DNA of 64,000 nucleotides from Oscillospiraceae bacterium (GCA_021202155.1 JAJQDP010000033.1:1-64000); one strand, 5' to 3'; positions 15,583 to 24,675 are shown, numbered from the stretch's first letter. A program made the numbers and translations. Notes: a model not told the origin generated them from the letters alone.

Positions 15583-15603
15583 GGAGGGTTTCCCTCCTTT
15601 TTT
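15583..15603 (+). terminator. Intrinsic terminator of the peptide array
   Basis: GGAGGG-TTT-CCCTCC followed by TTTTTT. Confidence 0.9.
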
Positions 15604-15683
15604 GATAAGAGAACTTCCCACCTGAGATTTTAAAGAATATTAAATTGAAATTCAATTTCTCACAATCGGCTAAAAACTTTATA

Positions 15684-15709
15684 TTGACATTTGCGGGGGG
15701 TAGTAGAAT
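15684..15709 (+). promoter_or_regulatory. Probable promoter of array peptide 9 (short spacing)
   Basis: TTGACA (15684-15689) and TAGAAT (15704-15709) with GGGGGG-N3 before the -10. The spacer is only 14 nt, so the -35 fit is imperfect and an activator at the G-tract may be needed. Confidence 0.55.
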
Positions 15710-15760
15710 AGTAAGTGTAGAAATTCTTATATCTGCGGATTTTGCGGAAGGAGCGAGTTT

Positions 15761-15877
15761 ATGATGTATGTAGAACATGAAATGAATTATGTAGCGTTCG
15801 ATTGCAATGATGTTTTTGCACAAGAAGGAGTAGATCAGGGTAGTGCAAACATGGGTGAAGAAGATCCGTGGGCTTGA
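15761..15877 (+). CDS. MYxxHE-family array peptide 9, separately transcribed (38 aa)
   Basis: AAGGAG upstream of ATGATG. Begins MMYVEHEMNYVAFDCNDVFA and ends EEDPWA. It has its own promoter and terminator, which shows that a member can stand alone. The PW near the end recalls PWGKMY of peptide B. Unknown function. Confidence 0.8.
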   Translation: MMYVEHEMNYVAFDCNDVFAQEGVDQGSANMGEEDPWA

Positions 15878-15902
15878 GTAAAAGTTTTTTCAAAATAGAC
15901 GA

Positions 15903-15933
15903 GTGGTGCAGATAACCCTGCACCGCTATTTTT
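15903..15933 (+). terminator. Terminator after peptide 9
   Basis: GTGGTGCAG / CTGCACCGC stem (one T-G pair), then TATTTTT. Confidence 0.8.
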
Positions 15934-15954
15934 ATGCACTCATGAGAGCTACAA

Positions 15955-16270
15955 AGGCGCACTACAGGCTCTCCTTATCAAGGAGAGCTGGCGCGCGAAG
16001 CGCGACTGAGAGGTGTCGCGAGCTGAAGGCGAGCGACTTGTCAAGGCGGCTTCAGCCGCCGCAGACGACAAGTAGAGGCGGATACCATCCGCCCGTTGTA
16101 GTGCTGATTACTATGTTTCGGGCGGATAATATCCGCCCCTACAAAATTTGCATAGAACAGCAACAAGCCTCCCCTGAAAGGGGAGGTGGACGCGCCAGAG
16201 GCGCGGACGGAGGGGTTCCCACGGAGGGGGACCGCCGGCTGAAAGCCGGTGGTGGAGGGGTTTCCACACA
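15955..16270. repeat. Composite REP-like repeat block
   Basis: No gene here. It holds GCTCTCC/GGAGAGC, GGCGGCT/AGCCGCC and GGCGGATA...TATCCGCC palindromes, then CCTCCCCTGAAAGGGGAGG with GCGCC/GGCGC, and CCGGCTGAAAGCCGG. The CCTCCCC...GGGGAGG and GGAGGGGTTTCC modules match the element at 14219. The ORF-track frames here are repeat translations. Confidence 0.75.
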
Positions 16271-16288
16271 TTTTCCCTCATCTGCCAC

Positions 16289-16317
16289 TTGCGCAACCCC
16301 ACAAAATACGCTATAAT
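16289..16317 (+). promoter_or_regulatory. Promoter of the TauE-like gene
   Basis: TTGCGC, 17-nt spacer, TATAAT. Confidence 0.75.
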
Positions 16318-16352
16318 AGTATCAGACATTATTCTGAAAGCAAGGCGTTCTG

Positions 16353-17147
16353 ATGGAATATTTTTGGTATGTTGTAGCCGCTTTGGGAGCGGGCGTGGGA
16401 ACAGGACTGGCGGGGCTTTCTGCCGCGACGGTCATGGTGCCTATTTTAATAGTACTCTGCCCGTCGTTCAGCGGGGAATACGGCGCGTATCAGGCGACGG
16501 CAATCGCACTCGCGTCCGACATTCTTGGCTCGGCAGTGACATCCTCAGTTTATGCGCGGAATAAGAAGATTGACCTAAGGCACGGCTGGGTGATGATGAC
16601 CTGCATAATCGCACTCAGCGCGGTCGGAAGCTATGCGGCATACCTTGTCGGAAACGTCGTCCTGGGCGGATTCACCCTCTTCCTGACCCTTTGCATCGGC
16701 ATAAGATTTCTCATAAAACCTGACACCTCAAAATCTGGCGCAGACAGTTCTGATGTCCGCCTCGGCGTGAAGGAGATAATAATTTCGGTATTTTTCGGGC
16801 TCACAATCGGATTCGGAACAGGCTTCGTCGGGACTGGCGGAGGAATGATGATGCTGGTTGTCTTCACGGCATTTTTGGGCTATGACCTCAAGACCGCCGT
16901 CGGAACGAGTACCTTCATCATGACGTTCACCGCACTCATCGGCTTCATCAGCCACTCGCTAATCCATCCTGCAATAATTTTGGAGAGATGGGACGTTCTG
17001 ATAATCTGTATAGTAACAGCCACCGCGGCGTCGCTAATTTCCGCAAAATTCGCGAACAAGGTGAACAACAAGACGGTCGGTCGGGTCACCGGCGTCATCC
17101 TGACCGTATTGGGTGTGGCGATGATTTATCTGAACTATTTCCACTGA
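16353..17147 (+). CDS. TauE/SafE family membrane exporter
   Basis: 264 aa with about eight hydrophobic segments in two similar halves. The half-starts GAGVGTGLAGLSAATVMVP and GFGTGFVGTGGGMMMLV are the Gly-rich repeats typical of the sulfite exporter TauE/SafE family (DUF81). These proteins move small sulfur- or carbon-containing anions across the cytoplasmic membrane; the substrate cannot be told from sequence. Single gene with its own promoter and terminator. Confidence 0.85.
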   Translation: MEYFWYVVAALGAGVGTGLAGLSAATVMVPILIVLCPSFSGEYGAYQATAIALASDILGSAVTSSVYARNKKIDLRHGWVMMTCIIALSAVGSYAAYLVGNVVLGGFTLFLTLCIGIRFLIKPDTSKSGADSSDVRLGVKEIIISVFFGLTIGFGTGFVGTGGGMMMLVVFTAFLGYDLKTAVGTSTFIMTFTALIGFISHSLIHPAIILERWDVLIICIVTATAASLISAKFANKVNNKTVGRVTGVILTVLGVAMIYLNYFH

Positions 17148-17154
17148 ATTCAAC

Positions 17155-17192
17155 CGGGAGCAGTTGCAAGCTCCCGATTTTTGTGGTAGAAT
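17155..17192 (+). promoter_or_regulatory. Terminator of tauE-like gene overlapped by the promoter of the next gene
   Basis: CGGGAGC/GCTCCCG hairpin followed by ATTTTT. TTGCAA (17164-17169) from its loop, a 17-nt spacer and TAGAAT (17187-17192) form a plausible promoter for the GH78-like gene. Confidence 0.6.
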
Positions 17193-17213
17193 ACCGGACA
17201 GGGGAGTGATGAT

Positions 17214-19196
17214 ATGAAATTTCATGGCAAATGGATCACCACAAGGGACTTTATTTCGGAGAGACCGGCAAATGTCTTCCACCGCGAGCTTGAGCATATT
17301 GATCTGAAAAACTGTGGAATCAGGAACTACTACGCCCTCTTCCGCCGCAAATTTGAGCTTTCTGATACACAAAATACGACTATAAGAATCTCCGCAGACG
17401 ACTATTATAAGCTCTATCTGAACGGCAATTTCGTCTGCCAGGGACCCGCGCAGGCGTACTATTTCTCGTATAACTATAACGAAATTGACATTTCCCGCTT
17501 ACTGAGACCCGGTGAGAACACCGCCGAGGTGCTCGTTTTCTATCAGGGCGGAATCAACCGCGAGTGGTGCAGTGGCGACAATCGTCAGGGCATGGTCGCC
17601 GATATTCTTCAGAACGGCGAGCCAATCCTGAGCACCGATTCGAGCTGGGAGTACACGATTCTCAAGAACAGAACCCACTCTGAGAATTCCTACGGCACGA
17701 TAACCTCCGAGAATATTGACTTCCGCGTCCGTGAAGCTATTTTTGAGAATGCAATTGTGGACTCAGACGACGACCACGTTTTCAAAGATGCTCCCGTCGA
17801 TACTGTTGATGTCTACGAGCTGAAGCCCAAGACTGTCAGGAAACTCGGGTCTGGCGAGTACTTCATAGATATGGGTTGTGAGGTCGCCGGAAGCCTTAGC
17901 CTCACCGTCCGCGGCGGACGCGGTCAGAAGCTCACAATAGCCTATGGCGAGGAAGCTGAGAACGAACATGCGAAGTTTGACATGCGCTGTAACTGTCGCT
18001 ATCTTGACGAGCATATTTTGTCCGGAGAAACCGACACCCTCGACTATTTCACCTACAAAGCTTTTCGCTATGTAAATATCTCGACCGATATTGACAATCT
18101 TGACACGGACAGCTTTTGTGTGACGGCAAGAAATCACAGATTTCAGGAGAAAATCACGCTGAAAAGTGACATAGAGCACCTTGAAGACATCTGGCAGATA
18201 TGCCGCAACGCCCTCAAAATCGGCACTCAGGAGGGCTTCCTCGACTGCCCGACCCGCGAAAAGGGGCAATATCTCGGCGACTTCACAGTGAGCGGGCTCA
18301 GCTATCTCTATCTCACAGGCGATGCCGAAATCTATCGTAAGACCCTCTTCGACTTCGCTGATTCCGCAAAAATCTGCCCGGGACTATTGGCTGTCGCCCC
18401 GTCGGGCTACATGCAGGAAATCGCCGACTTCTCGCTCCAATACCCGCTTCAAGTCCTGAACTATTATAAGTGCACCGGAGATATTGAGACCGTCCGTCGG
18501 CTTTTCCCGACAGTCCGCGGAGTCATCGGCTTCTTCCGGAATTACGAACGCCCCGACGGGCTTATCTGCGGCGATATGGGCAAGTGGAACATCGTCGACT
18601 GGTCGCCGAATTTCCGCGACGGCTACAATCTTCCGAACGAGCGCGAGGGCTTCATCCCTTGCCACAACGTCATCAATGCCTTCTACATCGGCGCAATGCA
18701 GGTTGAAAACGGGCTTGCCGCAGTTATCGGCGAGCCTCCCCGCCACGACATCGAGCGTTACAAAGCGGCGTATATCAACGCTTTCTATAACCCCGAAACC
18801 GGTCTTTTCTGCGATTTGGAGGACAAAGCTCACTCCGCCCTACATTCAAATTCCCTCCCGGCGTTTTTCGGGATTCTCCCCGCCGGCAACCGCATCGCAG
18901 ACTTTATAGAAGAAAAGGGTCTTGCCTGCGGTGTTCAGTTCTCCTATTTCGTCCTGAAAGCACTTGCGAATCTTGGCGAGTACGAAGCGGAGCTCAACCT
19001 CATCACAAACGAAACCAACCATTCCTGGGTCAACATGCTCCGCGAGGATGCGACCACCTGCTTTGAAGCGTGGGGAAGAGACCAGAAGTGGAACACCAGC
19101 CTCTGCCACCCGTGGGCAAGCTCGCCGATTATCGCCATTGTTGAAGACTTGGCACCGAGCTTTCCGGATAAGCTTCGGATAGTGCCGCTTGAATGA
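17214..19196 (+). CDS. GH78-like alpha-L-rhamnosidase family protein (cytoplasmic)
   Basis: 660 aa, GGGGAG upstream of the ATG. The N-terminal half has beta-sandwich features of rhamnosidase accessory domains (ISADDYYKLYLNGNFVCQGP; YFTYKAFRYVNIS). The (alpha/alpha)6-barrel region starts around residue 320 and contains EGFLDCPTREKGQYLGD, the counterpart of the DCPTRDER motif with the general acid of GH78, and ATTCFEAWG near the C-terminus. No signal peptide, so it would act on imported oligosaccharides. It is shorter than many GH78 enzymes (800-1000 aa). The EKGQY variant makes the exact sugar uncertain. Confidence 0.75.
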   Translation: MKFHGKWITTRDFISERPANVFHRELEHIDLKNCGIRNYYALFRRKFELSDTQNTTIRISADDYYKLYLNGNFVCQGPAQAYYFSYNYNEIDISRLLRPGENTAEVLVFYQGGINREWCSGDNRQGMVADILQNGEPILSTDSSWEYTILKNRTHSENSYGTITSENIDFRVREAIFENAIVDSDDDHVFKDAPVDTVDVYELKPKTVRKLGSGEYFIDMGCEVAGSLSLTVRGGRGQKLTIAYGEEAENEHAKFDMRCNCRYLDEHILSGETDTLDYFTYKAFRYVNISTDIDNLDTDSFCVTARNHRFQEKITLKSDIEHLEDIWQICRNALKIGTQEGFLDCPTREKGQYLGDFTVSGLSYLYLTGDAEIYRKTLFDFADSAKICPGLLAVAPSGYMQEIADFSLQYPLQVLNYYKCTGDIETVRRLFPTVRGVIGFFRNYERPDGLICGDMGKWNIVDWSPNFRDGYNLPNEREGFIPCHNVINAFYIGAMQVENGLAAVIGEPPRHDIERYKAAYINAFYNPETGLFCDLEDKAHSALHSNSLPAFFGILPAGNRIADFIEEKGLACGVQFSYFVLKALANLGEYEAELNLITNETNHSWVNMLREDATTCFEAWGRDQKWNTSLCHPWASSPIIAIVEDLAPSFPDKLRIVPLE

Positions 19197-19397
19197 TTAT
19201 TTTTGCATAAAAATCCCCGCCGCAGGACGCAAATCCCATGGCGGGCTTTGCTTTGCAATTATTAATCTTTCATTAAGTTTCTCCGCAAGCCATTGATATT
19301 CAAACGCTTTTATGCTATACTTTCGGCAGAAAAACCTTTTAGCCCTCCGCACCATCCTCTCGGCAGTGAAGAAGTAAAAAATTTTTTCTCTCCGCAG

Positions 19398-19427
19398 TGC
19401 AATAATCCCGCCTCTCAATCTGTATTA
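19398..19427 (+). promoter_or_regulatory. Candidate ECF-sigma-type promoter before a small lipoprotein gene
   Basis: GCAATAATCC-N13-GTATTA, preceded by an AAAAAATTTTTT tract. The same two blocks at the same spacing occur at 51958-51986 upstream of another exported protein. No TTGACA/TATAAT is present. Confidence 0.5.
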
Positions 19428-19459
19428 CTTATAGAAAAACATTTCAAGGAGGCACTACT

Positions 19460-19846
19460 ATGAGAAAAATATTATCTTTAGTTTTAGCATTAGCTGTAGT
19501 CACAGCAACCCTCTGCTTCACCGCCTGCACCACCGGTGACACCGCTCAGAAGCTCTACTACAACGGCAACGAGTACTGGATTTGCGGAGCGGGAGAAACG
19601 GGTGAGGGGAGTGTCCTCGAAGCCTGCGGTTTGCCTTCAGAACTGACCGCCGACCTTCGCGGTGAGTTTATCGGTTTTCTCGAATCCGCCGGCAATAATA
19701 CTTATGAAGTTGTTGAATCAGAAACCGACATCCCTGTGTATAACTACGCCCCGCAGGAGACGGAGAATGTCTATATCGTAAAAATTGACGGCATCTACTA
19801 TGCCGCTATCAGGCATGATGGCGAGATCTATTATGGCTTGAATTAA
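19460..19846 (+). CDS. Small exported lipoprotein-like protein
   Basis: 128 aa, RBS AAGGAGG. It has a signal peptide (MRKILSLVLALAVVTATLCF) followed by TAC, a near-lipobox with Phe at the -3 position. The mature part repeats a YYNGNEYW / YYAAIRHDGEIYYG pattern, likely a small beta domain. No family recognised. It shares a promoter-like sequence with the exported protein at 52034, suggesting co-regulation by the neighbouring ECF sigma factor. Confidence 0.75.
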   Translation: MRKILSLVLALAVVTATLCFTACTTGDTAQKLYYNGNEYWICGAGETGEGSVLEACGLPSELTADLRGEFIGFLESAGNNTYEVVESETDIPVYNYAPQETENVYIVKIDGIYYAAIRHDGEIYYGLN

Positions 19847-19866
19847 GCCCAAAATCGCAAAATCAG

Positions 19867-19902
19867 AGCAGTCCCGCCCGTCAGGACTGCTATCTTTTTT
19901 TC
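19867..19902 (+). terminator. Intrinsic terminator
   Basis: AGCAGTCC/GGACTGCT stem then ATCTTTTTTT. A similar AGCAGT hairpin ends the abiE operon. Confidence 0.85.
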
Positions 19903-19959
19903 AAATCTTTCTGTAAGATTCCTGCGCGAATCCATAGTATATAGGTGAAAGGAGCTGAT

Positions 19960-20523
19960 ATGATGCTTGAGGACAGCGAGATAATTGAGCTATTCTTTTC
20001 CCGCTCGGAGCGGGCGATTTCCGAGGCGAGGGAAAAGTACGGTGCGGCTTGCCTGGCGATTTCCCGGAATATCCTCGGGAACAGCCTTGATGCCGAGGAG
20101 TGCGTGAGCGATGCGCTCTTGGCTCTGTGGAACGCCATTCCGCCGGAGAAGCCGGAGCCGCTCAGGGCATATCTTTTCCGGATCGTCCGCAATATCTCGA
20201 TATCGAAGTACCACTCGAACACCGCCGGGAAGCGGAACAGCTTCTATGACGTGGCTCTTGACGAGCTTGAGGACTGCCTTGCGGGAACGGGAACGGTCGA
20301 GCAGGAGATAACAGCACGTGAGTTATCAACGCTGATTGACCGATTCTTGGAGACCCTGGACGAAGACTCAAGAATGCTTTTCGTCCGCAGATATTGGTAC
20401 TCCGACAGCGTCAAAGATTTAGCCGAGCACTTAGGAATAACCGAGAACAACCTGTCAGTTCGCCTTTCACGTCTGCGGACGAAACTCCGCAAGTATCTAC
20501 AGAAAGAAGGATATAAAGTATGA
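19960..20523 (+). CDS. ECF-type sigma-70 family RNA polymerase sigma factor
   Basis: 187 aa from the ATG at 19960; the track's GTG at 19945 lies upstream of the SD GAAAGGAG. Region 2 is seen in NSLDAEECVSDALLALWNAI and LRAYLFRIVRNIS, region 4 in LDEDSRMLFVRRYWY and DLAEHLGITENNLSVRLSRL. It lacks regions 1 and 3, as expected for ECF factors. The next gene overlaps by 4 nt and encodes a membrane protein, likely its anti-sigma partner; an ABC exporter follows. The sequence before it (AAGATTCC...GTATATA) loosely resembles the GCAATAATCC...GTATTA motif, which would allow autoregulation. Confidence 0.9.
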   Translation: MMLEDSEIIELFFSRSERAISEAREKYGAACLAISRNILGNSLDAEECVSDALLALWNAIPPEKPEPLRAYLFRIVRNISISKYHSNTAGKRNSFYDVALDELEDCLAGTGTVEQEITARELSTLIDRFLETLDEDSRMLFVRRYWYSDSVKDLAEHLGITENNLSVRLSRLRTKLRKYLQKEGYKV

Positions 20524-21257
20524 ACAGAAATGATATTTCAGACGCAATCACAGACATAAATCCCGCCTATGTAGAACAGGCGGCGGACTATAAACCCACA
20601 ACCAACAAGTTCAGGCACACAAGAGTTATAATCGCGATAGTAGCGGCAGTAATTCTCACAATCACGGTTTTCGCCGCGGGAGGACTCCTTTCAGCATCCG
20701 ACGTTGCAAACCAGTGGGGAATGACGCCTCTCGCAGAGTTCTTTGAGAACGGCGGAGGCGAAGCCTTCAATATCGAATCCCAGACCAGCGGCGGCTATAC
20801 CGTGAGCGTTTTGGGAATTGCCACCGGCTACGACCTTGTCGAATACGATGAATCAGTCGACCCTGACAAGACCTATATCGTCTGCTCCATCGAAAGGGAA
20901 GATGGTGAAGGCATCGCCAGTTACCATGATGTCTGGGTTACCATATTGATTTCCGGTTATGAGCCGGTGAAGGTCAACAACCTCGCACTTGCAAGCGGAG
21001 ATTATTGGCTTCTTGTTGAGGACGGCATTGAGTACGTTCTTTTGGAGACAACCAATATCAACATCTTTGCCGACCATACGGTTTATATTGCCGCCTATGA
21101 CGGGTATTACATGCCGTTCAAATATAGTCTGAACGATGACGGCACCATCTCGGTGGTTGAAGGCTGTGATGGAGTTGCAGCCCTGTTTGAGATTCCTCTC
21201 GACGAAACGCTTGCCGACCCCGAAGCCGCAGAGGCTCTGATTGAGAAAATCTATTGA
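20520..21257 (+). CDS. Single-pass membrane protein, probable anti-sigma partner (DUF4179-like)
   Basis: 245 aa, ATGA overlap with the sigma gene. A cytoplasmic N-terminus of ~35 aa (MNRNDISDAITDINPAYVEQ) is followed by one membrane helix (about 37-57) and an extracellular beta-rich domain. This size and position match the DUF4179-type anti-sigma proteins that follow ECF factors in clostridia. The DUF assignment is recalled, not computed. Confidence 0.7.
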   Translation: MNRNDISDAITDINPAYVEQAADYKPTTNKFRHTRVIIAIVAAVILTITVFAAGGLLSASDVANQWGMTPLAEFFENGGGEAFNIESQTSGGYTVSVLGIATGYDLVEYDESVDPDKTYIVCSIEREDGEGIASYHDVWVTILISGYEPVKVNNLALASGDYWLLVEDGIEYVLLETTNINIFADHTVYIAAYDGYYMPFKYSLNDDGTISVVEGCDGVAALFEIPLDETLADPEAAEALIEKIY

Positions 21258-21267
21258 GGTAAAAGAT

Positions 21268-23883
21268 ATGTTTAAAACAATATTCGGACTCGCGTTTCAA
21301 GGAGTCAAAAAAAGAAAGAGGCAATCGCTCCTCATCTTCTTTGTCCTGCTCATATCCTTTACTTTCGCGATAATTCTTCTTAGCTACACCACCAGTATCG
21401 CCGAGACCAACACTCAGCTTCGGCTTGATACTTATGGCTCTTGGTATGGGGCGATTACCGATGGCGTCGACAGAGATTTGGAATACTTAGAGAGCGCAGA
21501 CTTTGTTGAGGACGTTGGAACGAGTGTCAATTATGGCACCGCTACGGTATTCGTGTCTGACATAACGATGGGTACTATTGAGGTAGGTATCGCTGACGAA
21601 GCTCTAATCAATATGGGTATAACCTTGGAGAGCGGAAAAATTCCGACATCGGGGTACGGAATAGCAATAGAGTCGGCAACGCTTGAAGAGATTGGTTGCG
21701 GTATTGGCGGAAATATAACTTTACAATTCTTTCTTTTTGATGAAAATGGGCTCTTCACTATTGTTGAAAGAGACTTCCAGATTATCGGAGTTCTCAGCGA
21801 ATATACCGGACTTTGGTCTGTGGACTGCACGCTCAACACCGCAATCATTTCCGAAGAGGCTATGGAGGACATTCTTGCGGAAGCAGAAACAGTCCTCGGG
21901 ACAAGCGAAATCGCCAATGCAGAAACAACATATTTCTTCACCGTTAATTCAACTGACAGCGATGTTGAAAGTGAAGTAAACAGATACCTGTTTCAGAACC
22001 GTGAAGGCTACACAGTAAGAAGCGTCACCATAAATCCCGTTGTCGATATGGAGACCGAAGCGGCGCAGACAAATATGGTCTATCTTGCTTTGATTCTCGC
22101 TATTACTATTTTAGCCGTAGTCATGATTTACATACTCCAGATGCAGGTAGAAGTGAAAAGAATCGTCAGATTCAGAAGCATCGGTGGCTCCAAGGGTCAG
22201 CTACGGGTTCTTATCCTCACAGAAACCCTCATGCTCGCAATTCCTGCCGTTTTATTCGGAATACTTCTTGGCTTCCTTGGAATCAAAGCCTTGCTTGCGA
22301 TAAGCGTATATTCCGGCTCAGCCGAAATCATAGTAAGTATTCCGTGGAACAATCTTATGGTAGCTCTTGCTCTCTGGATAGTCGGCATACTTTTAGTACG
22401 CATGATTACTTTCCAGGTCGCACTTGCAACGCCTATGACCGGCAGAATGGGAATTCAGAGGAGCAAAAATCGTGTCGTTGTCGGATTCCGCAGAGTTCTG
22501 ATTATGCTTATGGCGACCCTTCTGTGTGTTTCGGCGGTATTCACAACGGTAAACATCGGCAAACCTTTGAGCGAATATAACTATTGGGCTTCCCGCTGGT
22601 CATACTTCATATGTGAAAAGGACGACGGGACGAATTTGCGTTCTGATTTCCGAATGGCGGATTTAAGCGAATATGAGAGCCTGTTCTTGTCCGCACCGGG
22701 CATTTCCGATTTCGTCGGCATGAACAGATTATATGCCCTTGTAAGCACTTCAGAAGACGATGCGACAAGCTCTGCAGTCGTTATCACTATGGATTGGGAA
22801 GATGTTCAGAAGTATGCAGACACAACCGGTGTCGACCAGGAAGCTTACGAGAGCGGCGAAAGCGTGATAGTTCAGATTGTCTCCAACAGCAAAAGCGAGT
22901 CATACACTCCGAGCGTAAGCTCCGATATGACTATCTATATCGACTATGAAAAATTTCCGGAATATACGCCCGGAAGTGTTTTATTCCGCATTAACCCTAC
23001 TCTTACATCAAGCAGTTTGGAGAGCTCCGGATTAGTCAGCGTAGGCACAAATGTCGGTTCTGTACAAGTGGTAGAAAGCACCAATACTCTTGTGGCACAG
23101 CTTGAATATGACCGAGCCGGAAGGTACAGTCTCGAAAGCTATACCTATTTTGTGATATGTTCCTTGCCCGTGCTCCAGAATATCGTTGACCAGATTCCCG
23201 AAGGCACACGCTGGTATATTGAGGACGAGACATTCTTTGCGGGACAGCAGGAGGTCGGATATAGTCAGGCTTTCATCTACACCAGCATGAATGCCGGCGA
23301 CCTCGCTTCAGATGCGGCAGTGTCGAATATCATGGATCAACTCGTGTATGAACGCTACTCAGGTATGCAAACGGTTTACCTTGACTACTGCTCGCTCTAT
23401 AATTTCCGAGAAATCAACCATGCAAATGCTGAAGTTTACCAGCAGTCTCTCATCATGACCATCGTAAGCGGTGTCTGCATAGCGGTTGTAGTCCTCCTGA
23501 TTCTCGTGAGTACACTCAGACTTGAAACGGAAAGTGAGAAGAAACGGTACGGAATACTCCAAGCAATCGGCATGTCGAGGCGGCAGAGAAATATAGAGCT
23601 TGCACGGCGAGCAGTTGTCAGAAGCGTTATCGCGGTTGTGGCGGCTGTGGGGAGTTACTTGGCTTACTACTTGCTCATAAATATCTCGGTTATTGCTGAG
23701 GGTACAAGCCCGGTTGCAGTGCTCGGGACTATGTTCGCGACGCTTGCGGGGTATGGTCTTACTGTGCCGGTGCTTCTTGGAATACTTGCAGTAGTATTTC
23801 TGATCACATTCGCCATATGCTTTGGCTCGAAGCTGAGTATAAATAAGTATACTATTATGGAAATGTTAAGAGAAGACAGATAG
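21268..23883 (+). CDS. FtsX-family ABC transporter permease
   Basis: 871 aa from the ATG at 21268 with GAGG upstream; the track's TTG at 21241 lies inside the previous gene. One N-terminal helix is followed by an extracellular domain, then three helices (about 265-400), a second large extracellular domain and a C-terminal helix set (about 735-870). This duplicated FtsX layout is that of MacB/LolC-type or peptide-stress ABC permeases. The ATPase gene follows at 11 nt. Adjacent to an ECF/anti-sigma pair, it may respond to envelope stress or antimicrobial peptides; the substrate is not visible. Confidence 0.9.
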   Translation: MFKTIFGLAFQGVKKRKRQSLLIFFVLLISFTFAIILLSYTTSIAETNTQLRLDTYGSWYGAITDGVDRDLEYLESADFVEDVGTSVNYGTATVFVSDITMGTIEVGIADEALINMGITLESGKIPTSGYGIAIESATLEEIGCGIGGNITLQFFLFDENGLFTIVERDFQIIGVLSEYTGLWSVDCTLNTAIISEEAMEDILAEAETVLGTSEIANAETTYFFTVNSTDSDVESEVNRYLFQNREGYTVRSVTINPVVDMETEAAQTNMVYLALILAITILAVVMIYILQMQVEVKRIVRFRSIGGSKGQLRVLILTETLMLAIPAVLFGILLGFLGIKALLAISVYSGSAEIIVSIPWNNLMVALALWIVGILLVRMITFQVALATPMTGRMGIQRSKNRVVVGFRRVLIMLMATLLCVSAVFTTVNIGKPLSEYNYWASRWSYFICEKDDGTNLRSDFRMADLSEYESLFLSAPGISDFVGMNRLYALVSTSEDDATSSAVVITMDWEDVQKYADTTGVDQEAYESGESVIVQIVSNSKSESYTPSVSSDMTIYIDYEKFPEYTPGSVLFRINPTLTSSSLESSGLVSVGTNVGSVQVVESTNTLVAQLEYDRAGRYSLESYTYFVICSLPVLQNIVDQIPEGTRWYIEDETFFAGQQEVGYSQAFIYTSMNAGDLASDAAVSNIMDQLVYERYSGMQTVYLDYCSLYNFREINHANAEVYQQSLIMTIVSGVCIAVVVLLILVSTLRLETESEKKRYGILQAIGMSRRQRNIELARRAVVRSVIAVVAAVGSYLAYYLLINISVIAEGTSPVAVLGTMFATLAGYGLTVPVLLGILAVVFLITFAICFGSKLSINKYTIMEMLREDR

Positions 23884-23893
23884 GAGAAAAATT

Positions 23894-24562
23894 ATGAGTA
23901 CAGTATTAAGAGCAAAGGACATTTTCAAGACCTACAAGGCGGAATCAGGCGAAACTCACGCATTGAACGGCGTGAGCGCAGAGTTCGAGGAGGGGCTTTT
24001 CTACACCATCATCGGGCGAAGCGGTTCGGGCAAGTCGACGCTTCTACATATCTTGGGCGGTCTTGATGAGCCGACATCCGGCAACATCTTCCTCGGCGAT
24101 GAAGATTTATATTCCTACCCTGATGCGAAAATGGCGGAGTTCAGACGCCGCCACATGGGCTTTGTCTTCCAGCAGTTCAATCTTTTGGACGAGTACACGG
24201 TGCTTACAAACATCTGTATGCCGATGAAGCTCGACAACAAGAAGCCCGACCCGGAGTTCTTGCAGAACGTGACGGAGCTTCTGGGCATCGACGACAAACT
24301 CAAGAAGTACCCAACCGAACTTTCGGGCGGTGAACAGCAGAGGGTTGCGATTGCGCGGTCAGTCCTTGCAAAGCCCCAGCTCATCTTCGCGGACGAGCCG
24401 ACGGGAAATCTTGACAAAAAGAACGGCGAGACGACCATCCAGCTTCTTCGTGACTGCGCCCAGCAATTCGGGCAGACGCTCATCATGGTCACCCACGACC
24501 CTGAAATCGCCGCAAAGGCGGACGTGGTTATAAAGATTGAGGATGGGGTTGTTATTGATTGA
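23894..24562 (+). CDS. ABC transporter ATP-binding protein (LolD/MacB type)
   Basis: 222 aa. Walker A GRSGSGKST, Q-loop FVFQQFNLLDEYT, signature LSGGEQQRVAIAR, Walker B LIFADEPTGNLD and H-loop MVTHD are all intact. Pairs with the FtsX-type permease just upstream; together they probably form a dimeric mechanotransmission-type exporter in the ECF-linked operon. Confidence 0.95.
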   Translation: MSTVLRAKDIFKTYKAESGETHALNGVSAEFEEGLFYTIIGRSGSGKSTLLHILGGLDEPTSGNIFLGDEDLYSYPDAKMAEFRRRHMGFVFQQFNLLDEYTVLTNICMPMKLDNKKPDPEFLQNVTELLGIDDKLKKYPTELSGGEQQRVAIARSVLAKPQLIFADEPTGNLDKKNGETTIQLLRDCAQQFGQTLIMVTHDPEIAAKADVVIKIEDGVVID

Positions 24563-24649
24563 TTGGTCTGCAAAAGAGTGGCTGTTACACCACTTATCGG
24601 CACTCAGGGCTGGTAGCCTTTTTATGACAAGCTACCGAGAAGATCAGAT

Positions 24650-24675
24650 AAAAAGGTTCGTAATGAGCCTTTTTT
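24650..24675. terminator. Terminator after the ABC operon
   Basis: AAAAAGG...CCTTTTTT pair flanking TTCGTAATGAG. A further GGTAGC/GCTACC hairpin lies just before it (24612-24637). Confidence 0.7.

Noticed and set aside
14437-15877. CRISPR array or lantipeptide/SCIFF cluster in the repeat-like peptide region
   Set aside because: Similarity is at protein level with varied DNA and spacing, not direct DNA repeats. The peptides lack Cys patterns and no modification enzymes or radical-SAM genes are nearby.
15903-16329. 137-, 76- and 72-aa ORFs over the repeat block
   Set aside because: Translations of palindromic repeats; frames differ between repeat copies.
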